NCBI RefSeq assembly: GCF_038096175.1
Contig: NZ_CP151099.1
Location: 3,876,501 to 3,940,500 of the forward strand
Reading direction: 5' to 3'
Source of the DNA: Nostoc sp. UHCC 0302
GTDB lineage: Bacteria > Cyanobacteriota > Cyanobacteriia > Cyanobacteriales > Nostocaceae
Length of the DNA stretch: 64,000 nucleotides
The notes below the pieces were generated by a model. The model was not told where the DNA came from and did no database searches. It was given only the letters and a program-made list of their open reading frames with translations. This document shows, piece by piece, positions 17,118-25,246 of this stretch. A program made the position numbers and the translations under genes. Each line of letters starts with the position of its first letter. The first letter of the stretch is position 1.

Positions 17118-17669
17118 ATGAGCCGTTTTTTCGTTGCTCTCTTACCGCCGCAAGACATACAAGAGTACGCTAACCAAATCAAGCAGTACTTTGCTGATAA
17201 TTACGCCAGTCGAAGCGCTCAAAAGTCTCCGCCTCATGTTACGCTGCAACCGCCTTTTGAATGGGCAAATGGCAATGTGTCACGTTTGGAAGCATCTTTA
17301 AGGGAATTTGCTAGTCAGCAACAGCCATTTTCAGTAATACTCGACGGTTTTGCGGCTTTTCCACCCCGCGTTATATATATTGATGTGGTGAGAAGCCCAG
17401 AACTGTTAACTTTGCAAGCTGATTTAATGGCGCATATGGAAGCGAGTGTGGGAATTGTAGATAAGATTGGTAAAAAGCGTCCGTTTGCACCCCACATGAC
17501 GGTTGCGTTTCGTGATTTAACAAAGCAGAACTTTAGAGCGGCTTGGCCGGAATTTGTACAGCGTCAATTACATTTTGAGTTTACGGCTGACAAGTTGACG
17601 TTATTAATTCACGATGGTAGACGGTGGAATATTAAATCTGAGTTTGGTTTTTTGTCTGCTGAACAATGA
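17118..17669 (+). CDS. 2'-5' RNA ligase family protein (2H phosphoesterase)
   Basis: From ATG 17118 the product has 183 residues and starts MSRFFVALLPP. The two HxT/S motifs that define the 2H phosphoesterase superfamily are present: PPHVTLQPPF near residue 40 and FAPHMTVAFRDL near residue 134, at the normal spacing. Members hydrolyse cyclic phosphodiester ends of RNA or nucleotides or ligate 2'-5' bonds; the true substrate in cyanobacteria is unknown. The in-frame ATG at 17061 lies before the repeat array and was rejected as start. Confidence 0.88.
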   Translation: MSRFFVALLPPQDIQEYANQIKQYFADNYASRSAQKSPPHVTLQPPFEWANGNVSRLEASLREFASQQQPFSVILDGFAAFPPRVIYIDVVRSPELLTLQADLMAHMEASVGIVDKIGKKRPFAPHMTVAFRDLTKQNFRAAWPEFVQRQLHFEFTADKLTLLIHDGRRWNIKSEFGFLSAEQ

Positions 17670-17865
17670 GCAGTAAGGCATAGTCTTGTAGGGTGTGTTA
17701 TCGCGTTAGCGTAACGTACCATCCTAGATTTTTAATGCGTTAGGACTACCTAAATTAATAACAGGCGGTTAGAAACCCCGACTGGATAGGTTGAAGAGAT
17801 TCACCAGTTATTGCGGGAGCTTTAGCGCTTCTCTGTTTTTAGCTTTAACTGAACTGTATTGGATA

Positions 17866-18234
17866 CTATTCATCAATCCAACTACTTAGAAATTCTACCT
17901 GATTCTGCATTTCTTGTAATGACTTAGCTGCAATTAATCTCAAAATACCGCGCATTAGTTCCCCCACTGAGTAACGTTGCTGCTGTACCAAAATCATTCC
18001 TGCATGAGATTGTTCTTTGCTTAAAAAATCAGCGTGCAAACGATAAAAATCTCTGATATTAGAACTATATAAAACAAAACCTTGCTCAGTTGCCCATCTT
18101 AGCTGTTCTTCATCAGTATATCCCAGCCTATTTAAACTTAGACTTGTGATCACATCTACACCACGATTTTTTAGAGCCAAAACTAAAGAGCGTGCGGTAG
18201 AATCTTCATCCATGTACAGTCTAATTCGGCTCAT
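17866..18234 (-). CDS. DUF5615 PIN-like protein, probable toxin
   Basis: The 122-residue protein begins MSRIRLYMDEDSTARSLVLAL, which is the start of PIN-like/Mut7-C-type DUF5615 proteins with the conserved acidic DED residues, and continues with a second conserved acidic segment VLYSSNIRDFYRL. These are predicted Mg-dependent ribonucleases. Its ATG overlaps the stop of the upstream DUF433 gene by four bases (ATGA), indicating translational coupling, and the DUF433-DUF5615 pair is a recurrent type II toxin-antitoxin-like couple in cyanobacteria. Activity is inferred. Confidence 0.82.
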   Translation of the reverse strand: MSRIRLYMDEDSTARSLVLALKNRGVDVITSLSLNRLGYTDEEQLRWATEQGFVLYSSNIRDFYRLHADFLSKEQSHAGMILVQQQRYSVGELMRGILRLIAAKSLQEMQNQVEFLSSWIDE

Positions 18235-18524
18235 GAGAGCTTTTGGGTTTTATGTAATGTCTCTAATCTGTCAGCTTCTGCCTCTTCTGCTGCAATGTCA
18301 GCATCAACTTTGTCGCGGTTAGCATGGTAATAAGCTAGAGCTGCATAAACCTGCGCTAAAGTCAGATGACTAATTTGATCTGCAATTTCTTCTGCGCTGT
18401 AACCTTGTTTATACCAAATAGCTATGCGCCGGACTGTCACCCCTGTACCAGCAATAATTGGACAACCGCCGTGTATTTCAGGATTATGGTTAATCAGTGT
18501 GCCGATATCGGTAATAGTTGTCAA
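18231..18524 (-). CDS. DUF433 protein, probable antitoxin
   Basis: The 97-residue product contains the DUF433 core: INHNPEIHGGCPIIAGTGVTVRRIAIWYKQGYSAEEIA, a small winged or homeodomain-like DNA-binding fold, followed by an acidic, charged tail (DADIAAEEAEADRLETL). The start is TTG with GGAGAAC at proper spacing upstream. It precedes and overlaps the DUF5615 gene, the usual order for antitoxin then toxin. Such proteins probably bind the toxin with the tail and autoregulate the operon. Confidence 0.85.
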   Translation of the reverse strand: MTTITDIGTLINHNPEIHGGCPIIAGTGVTVRRIAIWYKQGYSAEEIADQISHLTLAQVYAALAYYHANRDKVDADIAAEEAEADRLETLHKTQKLS

Positions 18525-18553
18525 AACTTGTTCTCCAAAATTTTTTACTTACA

Positions 18554-18697
18554 TTATCTATAATTTAAGCGGTTAGCAAGATATTCATCTATAGTTATGG
18601 ACTCACCATCTTTATACTCAGCGCGAACTGCTTGTGTTTCTGCATCATCCTCGTACAACGCTTCTTCGGCTTCAAAAATTTGTTGCTCAATTGGTTT
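18554..18697 (-). pseudogene. 3' fragment of a small acidic protein gene, cut off by a 21-bp repeat array
   Basis: On the minus strand one frame reads 47 codons from KPIEQQIFEAEEALYEDDAE through DGESITIDEYLANRLNYR to a stop at 18554-18556. The sequence is strongly protein-like (acidic amphipathic helix, normal composition), but the frame is closed by a stop four codons upstream and has no start; exactly there the 21-base repeats begin. I read it as the C-terminal remnant of a small, perhaps antitoxin-like, gene whose 5' part was replaced by repeats. It lies just upstream of the DUF433 gene on the same strand. Confidence 0.5.
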
Positions 18698-18864
18698 ACG
18701 ATGTTAGTCATCAACATTACGGCATTGGTCACCAATATTACGATGTTGGTCACCAACATTACGATATTGGTCACCAACATTACGATATTAGTCATCAACA
18801 TTACGATGTTGGTCATCAACATTACGATGTCAGTCATCAATATTACGGCATTGGTCACCAACAT
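18698..18864. repeat. array of eight 21-base tandem repeats with palindromic core
   Basis: Eight units of 21 bases follow one another without spacers, each ACG followed by a variant of ATGTTGGTCACCAACATT. The core is an odd palindrome with up to eight-base arms (ATGTTGGT/ACCAACAT). Because 21 is divisible by three, several frames on both strands stay open and would give seven-residue repeats (for example MLVTNIT), but no frame has a credible start, so I do not call a gene. Lack of spacers rules out CRISPR. Confidence 0.85.
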
Positions 18865-19064
18865 GAAAGCGATCGCCACGACACCAACTTTCATGAAAGT
18901 CCAACATCTTTTATTGATAAAATCAGCATTTAGTGATTATATCTCAGAGAAATCACTGGAAGAACATGAACAATTTATGAGTAAAAATTGTGAGTTCTGC
19001 TGAACCGTAATACTGCTTGAATGAGGCAATCTAGTTCTATAACCCTCTCTCAGGAGTAACTTTC

Positions 19065-19454
19065 ATGCCTCGTACAAAACGTACATCCCGAATTCTCGAA
19101 AAAGCTAAGTTGAGAACCGTTGCCCTCAAGGCAATTGATCCAAATATGAAATTTGATGAGAATTACAATTTGCAAAATATGACTCAATCAATTGAAGAGT
19201 TACACTCTTTACTTGATGTTTATAATAGCGCTTTAGCTGTAATTGACACAACCAAAACTAAAATTGATGCGATGGAAAAAACTTTAAGCCATCTTTCAGA
19301 CAAAATGCTAGTAGGGGTTGGTTTCAAGTACGGCAAAGACAGCGACGAATATGGGATAGCGGGCGGCGTTCGTGATAGCGAACGTATCCGCAAAGGCAGG
19401 CTAACTCGCTTGAAAGCTAGTGCAGAGGAAGCATTAGTTAAAATCAACAGTTAA
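19065..19454 (+). CDS. conserved small protein of unknown function
   Basis: The 129-residue product starts at ATG with CAGGAG at good spacing. It has a basic N-terminus (MPRTKRTSRILEKAKLR), a helical middle that could form a coiled coil (about residues 38-80) and a basic Gly-rich C-terminal part that includes FKYGKDSDEYGIAGGVRDSERIRKG. There is no signal peptide, membrane segment or catalytic motif I can name. It stands alone between the repeat array and the binding-protein gene. Confidence 0.65.
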   Translation: MPRTKRTSRILEKAKLRTVALKAIDPNMKFDENYNLQNMTQSIEELHSLLDVYNSALAVIDTTKTKIDAMEKTLSHLSDKMLVGVGFKYGKDSDEYGIAGGVRDSERIRKGRLTRLKASAEEALVKINS

Positions 19455-19609
19455 AATCAAAAGTCAAAAGAATAAAATGCTACATTTACAAGGATTTTAG
19501 CTTTTTGGTTTAGGTATGCATCTACGCCTTTTAATAACAAGCTTTTGAGTTGCTTTGACGAACTGCCTGCAACTAGTATTATCGTAATAAACATAATACT
19601 CATGCATCT

Positions 19610-20845
19610 ATGAAAAATGCGAGCGCCCCAGGGACGCAGGCAAAGCCAATCGCTCATCAAACGGCATTATTATTTATCTGCTCTTTGCTGCTGATAGCTT
19701 GTGGTAAAAGTGGCAGTACTGGTACAAATTCCATAAGTGCATCTAATGCTATTCCTATTGGTATCGCTTTTGCCCAAACAAGCAATGTGGCATTACTTGG
19801 TCAAGAGGGGACTGATGGCGTAAAAATTGCCGAAAAGTATTTTAATGACAAAGGCGGTATCAACGGTAGACCAATTAAATTAGTATATCAAGATACTGGC
19901 GGCGATGAAGTTGGGACAATTAATGCTTTTCAAACTTTAATTAATCAAAACAAAGTTGTTGGCATTGTTGGCCCTACTCTATCACAGCAAGCTTTTAGCG
20001 CTAACCCCATAGCAGAACGCAATCGAGTCCCAGTTATTGGAGCATCAAATACTGCTAAAGGTATTCCCGAAATTGGTGATTATGTAGCTCGTGTTTCTGC
20101 ATCTGTTGCTGTCGTCGCTCCTTATTCGCTAAAAGCTGCACTCAAGCAAAATCCTCAACTCAAGAAAGTTGCAGTATTTTATGCTCAAAATGATGCTTTT
20201 AATAAGTCAGAAACAGAAATCTTTCAAAAAGCAGTTAAAGATTTAAAATTAGATTTAGTCACAGTCCAAAAGTTTCAAACTACAGATACTGACTTTCAAG
20301 CCCAAGCCAGCGACGCTATTGATTTAAAACCAGATTTAGTGATTATATCTGGTTTAGCTGTAGATGGTGGTAATTTAGTTAGACAACTACGAGAACTGGG
20401 CTATAAAGGCATAATTATTGGTGGCAATGGTTTTAATACATCGCATATATTTTCTGTGTGCAGAGCGCTTTGTGATGGTGTAATTGTTGCTCAAGCTTAT
20501 AGCCCAGAATATAAAAGTGAAATTAACACTGCATTTCGCAAAGCATACGTAGCACAATATCGGAGAGAACCACCCCAAGTTAGCGCTCAAGCTTTTACGG
20601 CGATGCAAGTATATGTGGAAGCTCTACAATCTTTAGATAAAAAAAGTGCAATTAATAAGTTATCTCTGCCACAGTTGCGTACAGAATTGAATCAACAGTT
20701 ACTAAAAGGAACATATCAAACTCCTTTAGGTGAAATCGCTTTTACACCAGTGGGGGATGTGATACAAAAAGAGTTTTATGTAGCACAACTCAAGATGGAA
20801 CCAAATGGTGTTAATGGAAAATTTGCTTTCTTAAGCATAAAGTAG
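19610..20845 (+). CDS. periplasmic-binding lipoprotein, amino acid/branched-chain type ABC substrate-binding protein
   Basis: The 411-residue protein has a signal peptide ending in a lipobox LLIAC, with lipidation at Cys31. The mature part follows the Peripla_BP_6 (Leu/Ile/Val-binding) fold: IPIGIAFAQTSNVALLGQEGTDGVKIAEKYFNDKGGINGRPI, then VGIVGPTLSQQAF, PVIGASNTA and the second-lobe pattern KKVAVFYAQNDAF. This family feeds branched-chain amino acid or urea-type ABC importers or acts as a sensor. No permease or ATPase gene is nearby; the FTR1 permease gene follows after 72 bases, which is an unusual neighbour. Confidence 0.88.
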   Translation: MKNASAPGTQAKPIAHQTALLFICSLLLIACGKSGSTGTNSISASNAIPIGIAFAQTSNVALLGQEGTDGVKIAEKYFNDKGGINGRPIKLVYQDTGGDEVGTINAFQTLINQNKVVGIVGPTLSQQAFSANPIAERNRVPVIGASNTAKGIPEIGDYVARVSASVAVVAPYSLKAALKQNPQLKKVAVFYAQNDAFNKSETEIFQKAVKDLKLDLVTVQKFQTTDTDFQAQASDAIDLKPDLVIISGLAVDGGNLVRQLRELGYKGIIIGGNGFNTSHIFSVCRALCDGVIVAQAYSPEYKSEINTAFRKAYVAQYRREPPQVSAQAFTAMQVYVEALQSLDKKSAINKLSLPQLRTELNQQLLKGTYQTPLGEIAFTPVGDVIQKEFYVAQLKMEPNGVNGKFAFLSIK

Positions 20846-20917
20846 TTGCAATAGACTCAATATCGAAACTGTTAAGCTAAGAGTAGCTCAGAGAAACTCA
20901 AAAAAGCTAACTTTATT

Positions 20918-21841
20918 ATGAATTGGAGTGCTGCATTACCTACGTTTTTCATTACCCTGCGGGAAGGTGTAGAAGCTGCTTTAGTAGTTGGGATAGTCTT
21001 TGCTTGTTTACAGCAAGCTCAGAAACAAGTGTTGAATCGCTGGGTTTACTTCGGAGTCCTGAGCGGTATTTTAGCAAGTTTTGGATTTGGTTTACTACTT
21101 CATCTAGGTTTACAGGGATTGCAGACATCTTCGCAACTCTATGCACCTGTGTTTCAGGAATTGTTTAAGGTGGGATTAGGCGTGGTTGCGATCGCCATGC
21201 TCAGCTGGATGCTAATCTGGATGACACGACAAGCGCGATTTCTCAAAGCAGAGATTCAAGGCTCTGTTAAAAGTGCCTTGGGTGAAGACAACCGTGCAGC
21301 TTCGGCTATTTTCAGCTTAGTTTTTATTGCTGTCTTTCGAGAAGGCTTAGAAACTGCTTTGTTCATAGTGGCTAAGTTTCAAGAAGGTTTGACACCTGTC
21401 TTAGGAGCGATAGGAGGACTCAGCATTGCGATTTTGATTGGGATGTTGCTCTTTAAATGGAGTATCCGCATCAATTTGAGTCAATTTTTCCAGGTGATGG
21501 GTGTATTTCTGCTGGTGATTGTGTCTGGATTAGTGATTTCTGCTTTGCGCCATGTCGATGCAGCTGCGATCGCTTTTAGCCAAATCAATCCTGAATTTGC
21601 TGGAATTTGCGTACAAGGTAACACTTCTTGTATTTTAGGGCCACAAATTTGGGATTTCTCAGCCATCTTACCCGATCGCCAGTTTCCTGGAATCTTGCTA
21701 AAAACTTTATTTGGCTATACGCAAAAACTTTATCTCGTGCAAGCTTTAGGGTATTTCTTATTTTGGATAACTGTAGGTAGCCTCTACTTCCGCAGTCTTA
21801 GCCAACCCACACAATTAAAGCCAGCAGCCAAACTCAATTGA
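20918..21841 (+). CDS. FTR1-family high-affinity iron permease
   Basis: The 307-residue membrane protein has about seven hydrophobic helices and both REXXE iron-binding motifs of the FTR1/EfeU family: REGVE (residues 15-19, helix 1) and REGLE (141-145, helix 4). It should move ferric/ferrous iron through the cytoplasmic membrane, in other bacteria with EfeO/EfeB or a copper oxidase. None of those partners is encoded here; the preceding gene is an amino-acid-type binding lipoprotein. Start is the ATG giving MNWSAALPTFFITLREG. A bifunctional operon with its neighbour is possible but unproven. Confidence 0.92.
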   Translation: MNWSAALPTFFITLREGVEAALVVGIVFACLQQAQKQVLNRWVYFGVLSGILASFGFGLLLHLGLQGLQTSSQLYAPVFQELFKVGLGVVAIAMLSWMLIWMTRQARFLKAEIQGSVKSALGEDNRAASAIFSLVFIAVFREGLETALFIVAKFQEGLTPVLGAIGGLSIAILIGMLLFKWSIRINLSQFFQVMGVFLLVIVSGLVISALRHVDAAAIAFSQINPEFAGICVQGNTSCILGPQIWDFSAILPDRQFPGILLKTLFGYTQKLYLVQALGYFLFWITVGSLYFRSLSQPTQLKPAAKLN

Positions 21842-21958
21842 ATTAGCTACCGTGTATACACAAATTATATTAATACAAGGGTGCGTTATGAATGGAACGT
21901 CCTAACGCACCGAACATCAATGATGGTGCGTTGTGCTGCGCGACAACGCACCTTACTG

Positions 21959-22007
21959 GTTTGTGTGTACACCGTAGTCTTATAAGCTACGGCGTACACA
22001 CAAGTCG
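21959..22007. repeat. inverted pair of the GTGTACACCGTAG dispersed motif
   Basis: TTGTGTGTACACCGTAG and its reverse complement CTACGGCGTACACACAA (one mismatch) flank nine bases, giving a 17-bp stem. Single copies of the same motif stand at about 16861, 17014, 21846, 22178 and 22230, so it is a dispersed palindromic family confined, in this window, to 16.8-22.3 kb. Confidence 0.7.
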
Positions 22008-22534
22008 GAAATAGTAGTCTGTGAAGGAATAATTGACGAGTATATTCTCTCTCAGGACGGCGATTTATCGCGTCTCTCTAACGTGTCAGTTTTTTAGACG
22101 CGATAAATCGCGTCTCTACATGAGGGCTTTCTCGCTTATCCCAAACGTAGCGTATTGGGATAAAACTGGATCTGACTTGTGTGTACACCGTAGCCCTTGA
22201 TAAGGAGGGATTAAGGGGGGTAATTCGAGTTGTGTATACACCGTAGCTTAGGAGTCGTCGGCGGTGGGGTTGTTACTATACATCTTTATACCGAATTGGT
22301 ATTAGCTGTTGGTTATACATTTAACTTATCCAATTCTGCTCAATTTATATTAAGAAAAGCAAATATAGTCAAATAAGTTTTTTGAGCTTAGATAAGCTGA
22401 ATACATAAAAAGTGAATAAAAAGACTTAGACGCATAATAGTCTGCTGCTAACTATCTGCAAGCTTTCACAAAAACTTGTAGTTAAGTTTGACTGCGAGTC
22501 TAAATAACTATGTAAAACATTTAGTTATTGCAAA

Positions 22535-22552
22535 ATCGCCATCATTGGCGAT
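22535..22552. other. short hairpin upstream of the FAD oxidoreductase gene
   Basis: ATCGCCA and TGGCGAT pair perfectly over seven bases around a TCAT loop, followed by AAAAA. It lies about 170 bases upstream of the next start codon and could be a leader hairpin; function is unknown. Confidence 0.3.
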
Positions 22553-22723
22553 AAAAATCCTTACACCTTCTACCATAAATTCTTCTACCTGATTTTAATG
22601 TGGTAAAGACTGCAAAGCTAGGTGAAGAACCACTGAGAATTTTGGCATTTATCTAAGTAAAAATCGGTGCTAAAGACTAGATCACCGAAATAAAGCGAAT
22701 CAAGATTGCCAGAGGAGGCTGAA

Positions 22724-24286
22724 ATGGAAATCTTTGATTATGTGATTCTGGGAGCCGGACTAGGTGGACTGTCGGCCGCAGCTTGTTTAACCCGACAAGG
22801 CTACCGAGTAGCAGTATTAGAGCAACATTACTTAGCTGGTGGATGCTGTCACACATTTGATTATGGTGAATACAGCTTTTGTGCTGATGTACATTACATT
22901 TCTCAATGTAGTTCTGGTAAAACCATAGCCCAATTCCTCAATTATATTCAGCAGGATGTACCCTTTAATAGCCTAGATCCTGACTGCATTGATCGAGTCA
23001 TCACACCTAAAGCAGATTTTAAAATTCCCTTGGGATGGGAAAATCTGCGATCGCGTTTACTTTCTACATTTCCAGAAGAAGCTGATGCAATTAACCGTTA
23101 CTGCAACGAGATTAAGCAATTACATCAGGAAATACGTAACCTAGTGCGAGAAGTACGCTGGTTTGATCAGAAGTTATCTGACTGGTTGAAATTACCAAAA
23201 TATTTAAATCTATTTCGTAAGCGGAATTGGACTCTGCAAGATTTATACAATCATGTCGGCTTGTCGCCGAAACTGCAAGCAGTGCTAGCAGGACAAAGTG
23301 GCGACTATGCCCTACCACCCGAAGAAATTGCCTTGCTTACCCACACTTCTCTTGTTTGGGACTACTCAGAAGGCGCTTACTATCCAAAACATCACTTCAA
23401 ACATTTTGTTGACACCATTACAGAAGCAATTACCGCAGGTGGAGGCGTCATTAAATATTCAACGCCAGTCAATTACATTCAAGTTAATGACCACAATGTC
23501 CACAGCGTATCAGCTAATGATGTAATTTATCGCGCTACTAAAGCTTATATCAGTGACCTTGACCCCAAATTGACAGTAGAGTTGATGCATGATTCTGAAG
23601 CTTTGAGCCATAGAGAACATCAACGCCTCACCAGTTATGAATACTCAGCTAGTGCTTTCAATATCTACCTGGGTTTAGATAGTCGCTTCGATCCTCAACG
23701 CTACGGCATCGGTAACTGGAATATTTGGTACTATCCCACAGGTAATTTAAACAGAGAATATCAACAACAATTGCAGGATAACTTTAGTCAGCCGTGGATT
23801 TTCCTCTCTTGTCCGACGATGAAATCCAATGAACCAGGCATGGGGCCAGCAGGGCATCATGTCCTAGAGATTGCCACTGTCTGCCCTTATAAACCTTTTG
23901 AACATCTGCAAAAAACTGACCCAAAAGCGTATAAAGCCAAAAAACGGGAAGTCTATCAGCAGATTATGACTAGTGTTAGAAAGTTGATTCCAGATGTAGA
24001 CAACTACACCCGCATGAAAGTTTACGGTACACCTACCACCAGCGAATTTTATTTGGGACAACCGCAGGGTAATATTTACGGTGCAAAATTAATACCCAAA
24101 CAAGTTGGTTTAAATCGCCTGGGATATACAACGGAGTTGTCTAACCTGTTCTTTGTAGGCGCGAGTGCTGGGTATCCGAGTGTACCCGGTGTAATTGGCA
24201 ATGGTATGGATGTAGTGGAGTTAATCACAGGGCAATCAGTGCGGTATACAGCAGAAACATCTGAGCCATTAGTGGCTGTAGGGTGA
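22724..24286 (+). CDS. FAD-dependent phytoene desaturase/carotenoid isomerase-family oxidoreductase
   Basis: From ATG 22724, chosen because AGAGGAGG stands six bases upstream, the protein has 520 residues. It begins with the dinucleotide-binding motif VILGAGLGGLSAAACL, followed by the HYLAGGCCHTF segment typical of the CrtI/CrtH/RetSat family, and ends with the family's C-terminal FAD motif around NLFFVGASAGYPSVPGVIGNGMDV. Members desaturate, isomerise or saturate polyenes such as carotenoids or retinoids. The closest type by feel is the CrtO/RetSat-like branch, but the actual substrate cannot be read. It is monocistronic, with repeat-rich flanks. Confidence 0.88.
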   Translation: MEIFDYVILGAGLGGLSAAACLTRQGYRVAVLEQHYLAGGCCHTFDYGEYSFCADVHYISQCSSGKTIAQFLNYIQQDVPFNSLDPDCIDRVITPKADFKIPLGWENLRSRLLSTFPEEADAINRYCNEIKQLHQEIRNLVREVRWFDQKLSDWLKLPKYLNLFRKRNWTLQDLYNHVGLSPKLQAVLAGQSGDYALPPEEIALLTHTSLVWDYSEGAYYPKHHFKHFVDTITEAITAGGGVIKYSTPVNYIQVNDHNVHSVSANDVIYRATKAYISDLDPKLTVELMHDSEALSHREHQRLTSYEYSASAFNIYLGLDSRFDPQRYGIGNWNIWYYPTGNLNREYQQQLQDNFSQPWIFLSCPTMKSNEPGMGPAGHHVLEIATVCPYKPFEHLQKTDPKAYKAKKREVYQQIMTSVRKLIPDVDNYTRMKVYGTPTTSEFYLGQPQGNIYGAKLIPKQVGLNRLGYTTELSNLFFVGASAGYPSVPGVIGNGMDVVELITGQSVRYTAETSEPLVAVG

Positions 24287-24343
24287 GTCAATTTAACGTG
24301 AGTTCGGCAAACCTCTCCCTGCCTTGAACTAAAGTTCAAATCT

Positions 24344-24368
24344 GTCCCTCTCCGAGTCGGAGAGGGAC
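24344..24368. terminator. GC-rich palindrome, probable terminator/dispersed repeat
   Basis: GTCCCTCTCCGA is followed after one base by its exact reverse complement, then GGTTTTG. The stem is very stable and stands 58 bases after the oxidoreductase stop codon. The same sequence style occurs as a dispersed repeat in Nostoc genomes, so it may be a repeat that serves as terminator. Confidence 0.5.
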
Positions 24369-24416
24369 GGTTTTGCGTAGTCAATTATTGTAGGACACGG
24401 CAATGTCGTGTCCCTT

Positions 24417-24591
24417 AGAGGATGTTTGAAAAGTCATGATTGATGTATCAAATATTTTTTTACCCCACCCTAACCCTCCCCTTGGAAAGGGGAGGGAACT
24501 AGATTTTCTTGTTTCCCCCCTTTATAAGGGGGGATTAAGGGGGGTAATAATTCGATTAAAACCACAAGTTACCACTTTTCAAACATCCTCT
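24417..24591. mobile_element. MITE with perfect 18-bp terminal inverted repeats
   Basis: The element begins AGAGGATGTTTGAAAAGT and ends with the exact reverse complement. If the ends are taken as GAGGATG...CATCCTC, both flanks read TTA, a 3-bp target duplication of the TNA type, which with the terminal sequence recalls IS5-family elements. The interior has no open frame and carries further inverted repeats (CCCTCCCC/GGGGAGGG and CCCCCC/GGGGGG). It is therefore a non-autonomous element mobilised in trans. Confidence 0.8.
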
Positions 24592-25246
24592 TATGCGTGT
24601 ATTCATTGAAATGAAATTTCCTATGTGTTTTAAATTCTCTTGAAAGATAAAAACATTGACCTCAAAATTTAATGCTTAGTAGCTTTTCTATCAAGTCTTT
24701 CACAAATCAATTGTAGAAATATTACTTAATTTAGTGTCGTTTCACCAGTAAACTGGGAAAATTGGCAACTAAGTAATCTATGGAGTCTAATTTTGCTGTT
24801 GAGTGAGCAGTACCAAAAGCGATCGCTACTTGATAACTCACCTATTATTGACAAAAATCGTATTGCTATTGATTTGTTACTTATCCCCTACGGGGGGAGA
24901 TTATATCTCATTCTTGAACAATCAATTTTATTGATTTCATCCCAAATCAATTAATCAGACATCAATTATAGTAATCTATTGAGATAAGAGTTTATCTATT
25001 CCTGATTTGGCAATAAAATTAGTTTGACCACTACAAAATTCTATCCTCTTGCCAATTTAGATACTAAAGTTAGGCTATAGCCCTTTCAGCATACTGTTTT
25101 GGAATATTGGGACATCACATTCATAAATAAACTTGATTTATACCCTATTACAGCGTGATCATCACCACATTCCTACACTTTACTCAAAATAGCTTTTGCT
25201 ATATCGTCCTGATGACAATAAGATAATTAGAATTGACGAATTAACT

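Larger units (their letters stand above)
21842..22723. other. repeat-rich intergenic region
   Basis: No gene is visible in about 880 bases. It holds at least five copies of a CTACGG-GTACACA motif, a GGTGCGTT/AACGCACC palindrome near 21932-21958, two copies of the GACGCGAT-type palindrome near 22050-22120, a GGGGGG-ATTAA-type dispersed repeat near 22200 and, further on, a hairpin at 22535-22552. The last 100 bases carry the ribosome binding site AGAGGAGG of the next gene. Confidence 0.7.
24287..25246. other. intergenic region with hairpin and MITE
   Basis: No gene is visible. The first part carries a perfect palindrome that can end transcription of the oxidoreductase gene (24344-24368), a GACACGGCAATGTCGTGTC palindrome near 24393 and a MITE at 24417-24591. 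The remainder is AT-rich and must contain the promoter of the large kinase gene. Confidence 0.65.

Noticed and set aside
18698-18864. Repeat array as a CRISPR
   Set aside because: Units of 21 bases follow without spacers and are variable among themselves; no cas gene is near.
18595-19003. Open frames on both strands across the 21-bp repeats as a repetitive protein gene
   Set aside because: They exist in several frames because 21 is divisible by three; none has a ribosome binding site or protein-like flanks, apart from the separate 47-codon remnant in another frame.
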